Origin: Branchipolynoe longqiensis
Lineage: Eukaryota; Annelida; Polychaeta; Phyllodocida; Polynoidae
Assembly (NCBI GenBank): GCA_030323885.1
Contig: CM059194.1
Coordinates: 9,162,963 to 9,226,962, forward strand
DNA: 64,000 bases
Reading direction: 5' to 3'
The translations under genes and the position numbers were made by a program. Every line of letters begins with the position of its first letter. Position 1 is the first letter of the stretch. The notes beneath the pieces were generated by a model that did no database searches, had not been told where the DNA came from, and saw only the letters and a list, made by a program, of their open reading frames with translations. Shown one piece after another: positions 11,701 to 20,700 of the stretch.

Positions 11701-14700
11701 ATTTCCCAGTGGGGCAGCACTAAATAGTCACCATGCGTGTGCACTGTCACAAGTGGGTACCCGTCCTGGTATGACCTTAGATGTTGCTAGGATGTAAGAC
11801 AACAACAAACAAACAAATATAACACTGAAACTTTGGGGACCTAGCAAAGTACCTTTTCCACCTTACAGCATCATGAATCTTCACACAATGGTCAATTAAT
11901 AACAGATTTAAATGTCCACCTACCTTTTAAAGCTACCCAAGATATATAGAAGGTGGAGTTTGAGTGTTGAAAGTCAAATCTTCTGAATGTGCACAGACAC
12001 AGAAAACGTGAACGGATTTGCAAATTGTAAACATGAGGTTGTAGATGGACATTTCATCTACATCATAGGCTGAAATTCATGGGGATACCCCCTAAGAGCC
12101 AATGAAAAGCAAGCATTTTGGGGGACCCCTCGGTTATCAGAACAATTTTTCCGGGAAGAAATGTTTGGCAGAAAACGGCCGTCGCATAGCGCACGGACGT
12201 GCACGTACCTAGTAGTAGAATAACTAGGTTCAAACCAGTTGACAGGTGTTGCGTCTTTAAAACTCCGCTGGTTTAAAACCTACGCTTTCCCCCTGCGCAT
12301 GCGTCAACATCGAACGGCGCTTTCAAACTGCAGTTGCTGCAGTTTGGTAAAGTCACCGGTTTGAGAAGGTAATTTATATAAGGACGCGGCTATTCACATA
12401 GTCAATTCAATTCTTTTATTTTAACTCTCTGCAAGGTATGTTCACAATTAACTGAGGTGATACAATAAATGCATACAAATTCCTTACAGACAGAAAGGAT
12501 CCCAGAAAAGCGATGCTTATCTAGCTGGTCTCCATGATGTGAATGAACAAGTGATGACAATAACAGATGATTAAACTTAAACTACATTTTTAACTAATGA
12601 TTATGATGAGATACTGATGTGTCTCTTCACAGTTAGTAAAAAACAAAGTAATGATAGGAATATTATATGTATATTGTGTCATGGATTTATGTACTTACAT
12701 GTTGTATCAGTGGTTATTTTGCATGTATGTTAAAGTCGCCGGGTATACCTCACCCAGATACAAACGAATCCAGCATCAAAAGCTCTCCAAACATACCTTT
12801 GCTTAGTTTGTTCAGTCCATGCAACTGAACATGTGGGAGGATAGTTGAGGTCTGTGATGTATGAATGATATCAGAGGTGGGATTCCCTCATCACATGACC
12901 TAGAGGGGTTCCCCACACAAGGGAAGCCATGGCAACCACCAAGATGACAGCCACAGAAAGCACTCAATTCAACTTTTAAAGTCTATTAATCTACATGATT
13001 TAATCAATTATTCACACAAAAAGTAGCTTGTTATGATAAATAAACATTTGAACTATATATTTATCATTTTAGATTGCAATTTCTAACACTTCTTTCTCTA
13101 TATGGTTGTCTAAAAGTGTCAGTGCTGCTGGACTAAATACAATATAACAGGAACAACCAATGTCAGCACTCTCCCCCCCCACATATGTAGTTGCATAAAC
13201 TGAAAACCAGCAAACATATGCTTGGAGAGCATTTTTCGGAGTACTGGTCGTGTCTCAGCGGCCTATACCGGGTCCCTTTAATAGGGGTAAATTATATGTT
13301 CTTTGAAATAGCCACTTGATATTTTAAATTATGCGACTAGTTAATGACAACTATGTCCTATTATATATATTCTTTACTGGTAATTGATTTAGTATGCATT
13401 GGGATAGCGTATTTTTAGTTTTTTACAGAAGTTTTTCATAGTTTTAAGGTTTCTAATTTCTACTGGTATTGAGTTCCAGATATTGGTTCCTTGGTTTTCA
13501 GTTGTTATTTTGCCATATTTGTTTCTAGTGTGTTTGCGATGTATGTTATTTATCTGTCATGTGTTATGGGAATGGACCTGGCATTTTAAATTGTTTAATT
13601 TCCTATCTCGGGAGGATGGGAGGGGATTATTTAAATACATTTTTTTTGTATCTCTGAAACGAGGGGGGGGGGGGAACCTTTTTAAATATCTTTTCTTGGC
13701 TTGGTTGGGGGAGGGCATTTTTTTTAGCTGTGTATTTGATTTATTTCCTACCTCCATTCACACAGCTATTTTCTACCTTATTGTTTTATATATCTCGGGG
13801 GGGGGGCACTTTTTTTTTTATATCAGGTAGGCATTTTAGATTTGTTTTATTTCCTATCTCGGATGGGGGAGGGGATTATTTTAATAATTTATTTTAGTAT
13901 CTCGTAAAATAATAATGATAAAAACTAAGCCAAAAAAGGGACTTTCCGAGGGCATTATTTCTATGTAATATTATATATCACTTTAAAGAGTCCTCTTTTT
14001 AATGGTATAGAGTTCTTTGAGAACTGATCACAGCCTAAAACTTTATTAAGTGTCAAAGTGGATACAGCAACTTAACTTGTTTAGAAAAAAGTAAAACCTG
14101 AATGGATCGTTACAAAAATCATACTACATCATGGGTCAAGATCATAGCTTTCCATTGATATACGGCTCATTCTGATCGGTCGAGGCTCAGAAGATCAGCA
14201 ACATTTATTCTGGGGCGTCATAAATGCATTGTTTGAAACATAATACATACCAAGAGATTCGAACTCCTAAAGTGAACTAATCATATTCTCACATATACTA
14301 AGGTCACATATGGGAAGAAGAAAGACAGTCTTAATCTGGCGGAAGTACTGTTCAATTTTTACGCATGCGCAGGGCGAAAGTGTAGGTTTTAAACTGGCGG
14401 TGTTTTAAAACTGCGACACATGTGTGACCAGACTACAACTTTTCACTTTTCTCACAGTACTTACCTTTATTATCTATCACTGCTTATACAGCAGGGTCTT
14501 GAGCAAGGTCCACTCAGGGACAACTGTTTTTCAAATTTCAGTCCAAAATGTTCACTTGTCCAACGGAAAAGTGTTTTTGGTTTGAAAATTTTATGTTGTA
14601 ATCGGACTATGCAGCTTTGACAAAGAGATAACAGAAACCCCAAATTGTTGGATTATGCAACTTGTTATGCAATCTATTCGTTTCTTGTCCAGGACGAGTT

Positions 14701-17700
14701 TTTGGATGTCATCTATTGGCTGCGTCAGATCATCGGAGTCGTCATCGGGATCGTCTGGGGGGTCGTGCCACTAAAAGGCCTCATTGGAATCATCTTGTGC
14801 GTATCTAAGCCATGTTTGGGTCATTCTCTGAAACTGTGTACCACATATTTGGTGTCCATATACGATGGACAAAATTAATTCCTTCTTTTTTTTCAATAGT
14901 ATGTCAAATAATTATTGTTGCCTCTTGTTATTAAGTATGTGAGCAGTAATGTATGTATTTAATCTATTCCATCAAATGTATCAAACGGATGCTTATATGA
15001 TATTGTGCTAAAGTGAAAATGTGAAATTTGACATATTTACACATTTATATCAAAATTAACACAATCTTTTTTTTCTTTTTTTTTCTCTTGTAAGATATAA
15101 TTTTGTTACTTAACTGTGATCAATAAAATCTTGTTTGAATGTGTTGTGCATGTTATAAATTATGTTATGGATGTACAGTAAAACCTCCCTAACCGACTAC
15201 TCCCCAACATCGATCGCTTTATTTGGGTCCCAACTATACCACTAACCATATTCTAACTCCCTAAACCGACTACTTAAAGTCGGTCCCTAGGTCGGTCGAT
15301 TTAGAGAGGTTTTACTGTATTTATTTTCCAGGTTACACAGAACATATTTTCCTATTATTTTATTACAAGATCAAAATCAAAAAGTGAAATAGCTTCTTTT
15401 TTTCCCCAACTCTCACACATCCACAGAATGTAAAGCTTCATATTAATATGGATTGCCATTTTTTGGAATGTTTTCAGTTTTGGCATCCATGTCACAAAGG
15501 TTTAAGAGAACGACCCATTTCCTATTTGTTATGACTAGGTTAGCAAGATTTAAAATTAAGCGGTGCCAATTTATATGGAGTAAAAGCTCATTTTTAGACA
15601 GCCAATACCATTAATATGACAGCTTGATCTAGCAGTTTTGGGACCATGTTTATGATATTTTTTATATTGTTTGAGTTTACACTAGTTTGATACTTTTAAA
15701 TTACTCATATTTGATGGTTATAGTGCATCTTATTAGGTTAGATGGTAATTTGTCAAAACTAAGATTAGGAATAAATTGTTTAATTTGTATATAGTGAGGC
15801 ACAGTATGTAGCTAGTACCAATCAGCAACTGGAGGGGGGGGGGCATATTGTGTGTTGGTTGGAGGCCTGAGCTGACGGATGCAAATTCAACAACCAAGCT
15901 TTTTTGTGGGTTTTGTTTAAGTTGATAGAAATAGTGCTGGTACTGTTGACCAGCTGACTGGAAACCCTTTGCTGACCGAACCCCATGATCTACCAAAACG
16001 GAAGACGGATGCTCAACTCATTTGGCCGTCCCGTCTGATCTGGTGGCCTCAGTTCGTCAGTCTATTCAATTGTGTTGCCTGGAATGTTTAACACTTATTT
16101 ACATGTACAACAGTGGTATGCAGCAATTATAAACTAAATCTAATTCGGCCAATATTGTGCATTCTTTCAGGCTTGTCACCATTGATTGCGCATGTCGTTT
16201 CAGGTTTATCGCTATCAATATGTTGATAGTGTACATCTATTTCAACACCTTCCAACGTGTGGACGAGGAGGAATACGGTGGTATAACTGAAATACTCAAA
16301 GAGGGCCTCATGACATCATTTTCATCATTTATGGTGAGTTTATAAGTAGTACAATAATAATTAAAATAATAATAATGTCGTGGGGGTGATGAAAATAGAA
16401 AATATTGTGCCTAGAGCAGGATTCGAACCCACACTTCTTGCCATTCGGAGCCAGTGTGCTAGCCATTACACTACCTAGGCTCCCTGATGCGATCACCCTA
16501 TCCATGCCTACCTGTCCAGGCGGTTCCTTGCTTCAGAGCTCAGTGCAGACTACTAATACTGCATTAGCAAAATAATAATGAGAAGTTGTTGCATTACAGA
16601 ACGATTAAATTTGTTGTTTTGAACATTGACTGGTGTACCAGTGTTGCGGGGCTGAAAACCCCTAAATTTAGCAGGATTATAGATATATATAATTTCCAAA
16701 CACAAAACTAGTTTGTGCATATGAATGCGGTGCCATCATTTGAATCTGCGCTGATTTAGTTGGTATTAAACTTAAAGGTTCCTAAGTGTCTAGCCTACCT
16801 AGGATATACCCATACATTTCACGTGTAAGGACCTTTGGCCGGGCCTGTCCTGATATGACCTTAGATATTGCCAGTACATCATCATCATGCTGTTGGTCGT
16901 GATGCGACAAAGACTGCTTTCATTACTTGACTGCCGCTCTCCAGTTAGCTCTCTGCTGTGAGAGTGAAGTCCATGAGTTGGTCTTAATGTCTCTCAGCTT
17001 CAGGTTTCTCTTGGTGGTATCCTTGAACCGGAGACGAGGGCACCCTCTCTTTCTGTAACCAGAAGACTAGAGGATCTGGTTTGGTAGCCTTTCTGATGAC
17101 ATCCTCATGAGGTGTCCAGTCTACCAGAGATTCTTTTTGATCAGAAGATCTTCCATAGAGGGCAGCCCCGTCCGTTTGAGTATTTCCTCATTTGTCACTT
17201 TGTCCTTCCAGGTTAGCCTCATGATTGAACGCAGATGTCGCATCATGAAGGCATGCAGCTTTTTCACCTGTTGTCTGTACACTGTCCAGGCCTCGGCTCC
17301 GTATAGTAGGGTGGATAGCACGATTGCGCGGTAGATCTTGCCTTTGACCCGCATGGACACATGGTGGTTGTTCCAGTCTCTGGCGTAGTCGGCCGAAAGA
17401 TGCACTAGCCTTGGCCATCCTCCTCTGTATTTCAGCATCAATGCATCCATCACTTGATATAGTGCTTCCGAAGTAGGTGAATTCCGGAACAGAGTTCAGC
17501 TTGTTTCCGTCAACCATGATATACTCCTCTCGGGTTCTTGTAGAGTTGGGTTGGTACAGCACCTCCGTCTTCTTGATGTTAATCTTCAGGTCAAACTTCT
17601 TTGATGCATCGGAGAAAGCATCCACTATTTTCTGGATCTCTTCAGTAGAGTGGGCAACCAGTGCACTGTCATCTGCGAATACCAGCTCTCTCACCAGTAT

Positions 17701-20700
17701 CCGAGTAGTTTTGGTCTTCGCTCTGAAGTGTGCGATATTGAGGTCAGCGCTCTGCCTGGACTGTATATAGATGCCATCCCCCATCTCTCGGAAAGCCTAG
17801 TCGAGCATTGCTGATAGGAAGATGGAGAAGAGCGTGGGGGACAGTACACAACCTTGCTTGACCCCATTGGTAACCCCAAACGATTCCGAGACTTCCCCTC
17901 CAACACTAACGTTTGCCATCATTCCTGTTTGTAGAGCCTCGATCATAGTTCTGAACTTCTCTGGGCATCCATACTTCCTCAGTAGCTGCCATAGCCCAGT
18001 CCTCCCGACTGTATCAAATGCCTTAATGAAATCGACAAATGCCATGTACAGTGGTCGGTCCTGCTCAAGGCACTTTTCTTGTAGCTGTCGGAGACAAAAT
18101 ATCATATCCACGGTGCTCTGGTTACCTCTGAAGCCACACTGTGACTCTGGAACTACATCAGGTGTTATCTGAATAGATAGTCTGTTGAGGAGGATCCTGG
18201 CGAAGATCTTGCCTGCTATGGAAAGAAGAGACATTCCTCTATAGTTCCCACAGTCTGTTCGATCACCTTTCTTGTAGATGGTTACAATGCTGGCATCTTT
18301 TCATGCTTCGGGTACAGAACCCTCCTCCCAGGCATTGGTGATTAGTTGGTGCAGTCTGTTGAACAGATCGTCTCCTCCGTGATTCCATACTTCAGCAGGA
18401 ATTCCATCACTCCCAGGTGCTTTGCCATCTTTCAGGTTGGCGATTGCTCTAGCCATCTCATCCATGGTTGGAATCTAATTGAGGCATGTTTTGGTACATA
18501 AAGCTCCAACAACCAACCAACCTTCGGCCGTGCTGGTATATAATTGGCCGGTTCTCTCCATATCATCTTAAGCTTCTCAGGCAATTGGCCTGTTACTGTG
18601 GGGAGAAGTGTAACCAAGCGATGCGTATGGCTTGGCACCCAATACGAGATTGTAAAGTTGCACAGTCCGATGAAACATAATTTTGTCAAAACCAAAACAC
18701 CTTCATTTGAACCTTTATCTCCAAATAAAGGGCCTGTCACACTACGACATACTGCGTCAGCGCATGCCCAATGTACGACAATTTGCCAGTAGTCTGCATT
18801 CATCAAACTTTTCAGGGGTGGTGGATAAAAATGGGCATACACACAATGTAAGTAAGGTATGCATAACGTATCTCTGACCTCTTGCTAGCGTATGAGAACG
18901 TTCATGTGCCTCGCAAAATGCTCGCATACGCTCACGGTACGCTGACCAACATTACATACGTTACTTCATCACTAGAAGGATGGCATATATGTTAAGTACG
19001 CTGGAGATAAGGCAGCCATACGTTAGGAGTATGTTATGCATCCGTTAGATGTACGTGGACTGCACATTCCCAACAGGCTGAACGTATGGCTAACGTGTTT
19101 CAACCTATCCCGACCTACGCCGAGCGTATGAGAAACGTATGAGCCATACGGCGACATACATTGAAAATGTTGAACATGCACAACATTTTTTTTAGCGGCT
19201 CGACCTACACCGACCTATGACGCCGTACCCCGAGTGTACTCAACCTATGCCCAATGTATACGTAACGTATGACACCATATGCCGGCCTGTTGGTTGAAAA
19301 TTGCATACGTCAGCATACGCTATGGCCATATGTCGTAGTGTGACTGCCCCTTTAGATACTGGTGCGTTAACTAATGATTTGGGACCGCATAGGACAAATT
19401 TTGTGATCGGTGAATTTATATAGACCTACTTTGAGAAAATCATTAAGCATATGCAGACACCACTAACCAATTAGGTCAATCTCGTGACCTCATTAGCTTT
19501 GCTCGCATTCTCAGTACCATGTGTAGCTTAGTGCTGTTCCAGGATTACTAGGTCAGCCCACATCACGTGACCATCACGAAATGGGAATCTGGGGCATAGC
19601 TACAGGAAGTTTTGGCAAGCTTGTCGAAATTATTTTTCATCAAAGTTACTCCAGATGAGTGATTACGTTATAATTATCAACCTGATATATTTATTTGAAA
19701 AATAAGACAAATGGTCCAAAGCCATCGGATTATGCGACTTTAATATGTTAGAATATGATACTGGAGAGTTTGCAGACACCTACATTTCATGTTATATAAC
19801 TAAGTACAGCTTTCTGTGCATTGGTATCACATGTCTTTTGTCTAACATATATTTTATTGATAGGAGACATAGCTCAGACAACTTGGTAGTTTTTATTTAA
19901 AAACTTAAATTGTTATGGAAATTTGTCTTCTAAAAAAACCCATCAAAAAGGTGACATTTCTGACTGATAATATTGAATGGACAAGTTCTAGTCATTAAAA
20001 TCTGATAATGAAGTCATTGTGGGTGCAGGAGCTATATAGTATAGATTACCTATACTAAAAACGAATTGCACGGACAATGAATTTCTTATGAAATTTTAGT
20101 GACTAAAAAAGGTGGTAACGTTTGTCACCCATGGTGTCCGTCACATTTAAAGGCACACACAACAAATAATGGGATCTTAAACGGACCCGGTATAGGCTGC
20201 TGAGACTTGTACCGTACTCTGACAAATGCTCTCCAAGCATACCTTTGCAGCTTTTCAGTTTATGCAACTGTATATGTGGGGGGAGAGTGCTGAAATTTGT
20301 TGCTCCTGTTGTGGTGTAGTTAGTCCAGCAGCACTGACACGGCTTTTAGACAAATGTTAGAATTTGCAATCTAAAATGCTAAATATAAAGTTCAAATATT
20401 TATTTCACATAACCAGCTACTTTTTGTGTGAATAATTGATTAAATCATGTAGATTAATAGACTTTAAAAGTTGAATTGAGAGCTTTCTGTGGCTGCCATC
20501 TTGGTAGTTGCCAGGGATTCCCCTGTGCGAGGAACCCCTCTAGGGTCATTTGATGAGGGAATCCCACCTATGATGTCATTCATACATCGCAGACCTCAAT
20601 ACTCTCCTCCCACATGTTCAGTTGCATGAACTGGAAAAAAATAAGCAACGGTACATTTGGAGAGCTTTTGATGCTGGGTTTGTTTGTTTCTGGGTGAGGT

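Noticed and set aside
13483..13830. 115-codon + strand ORF
   Set aside because: It lies in T- and G-rich low-complexity sequence inside a transposon and is hydrophobic only because of T runs.
16408..16480. Functional tRNA gene
   Set aside because: Acceptor, D and T arms fold, but the anticodon stem has two mismatches and position 33 is C; more likely a tRNA-derived repeat.
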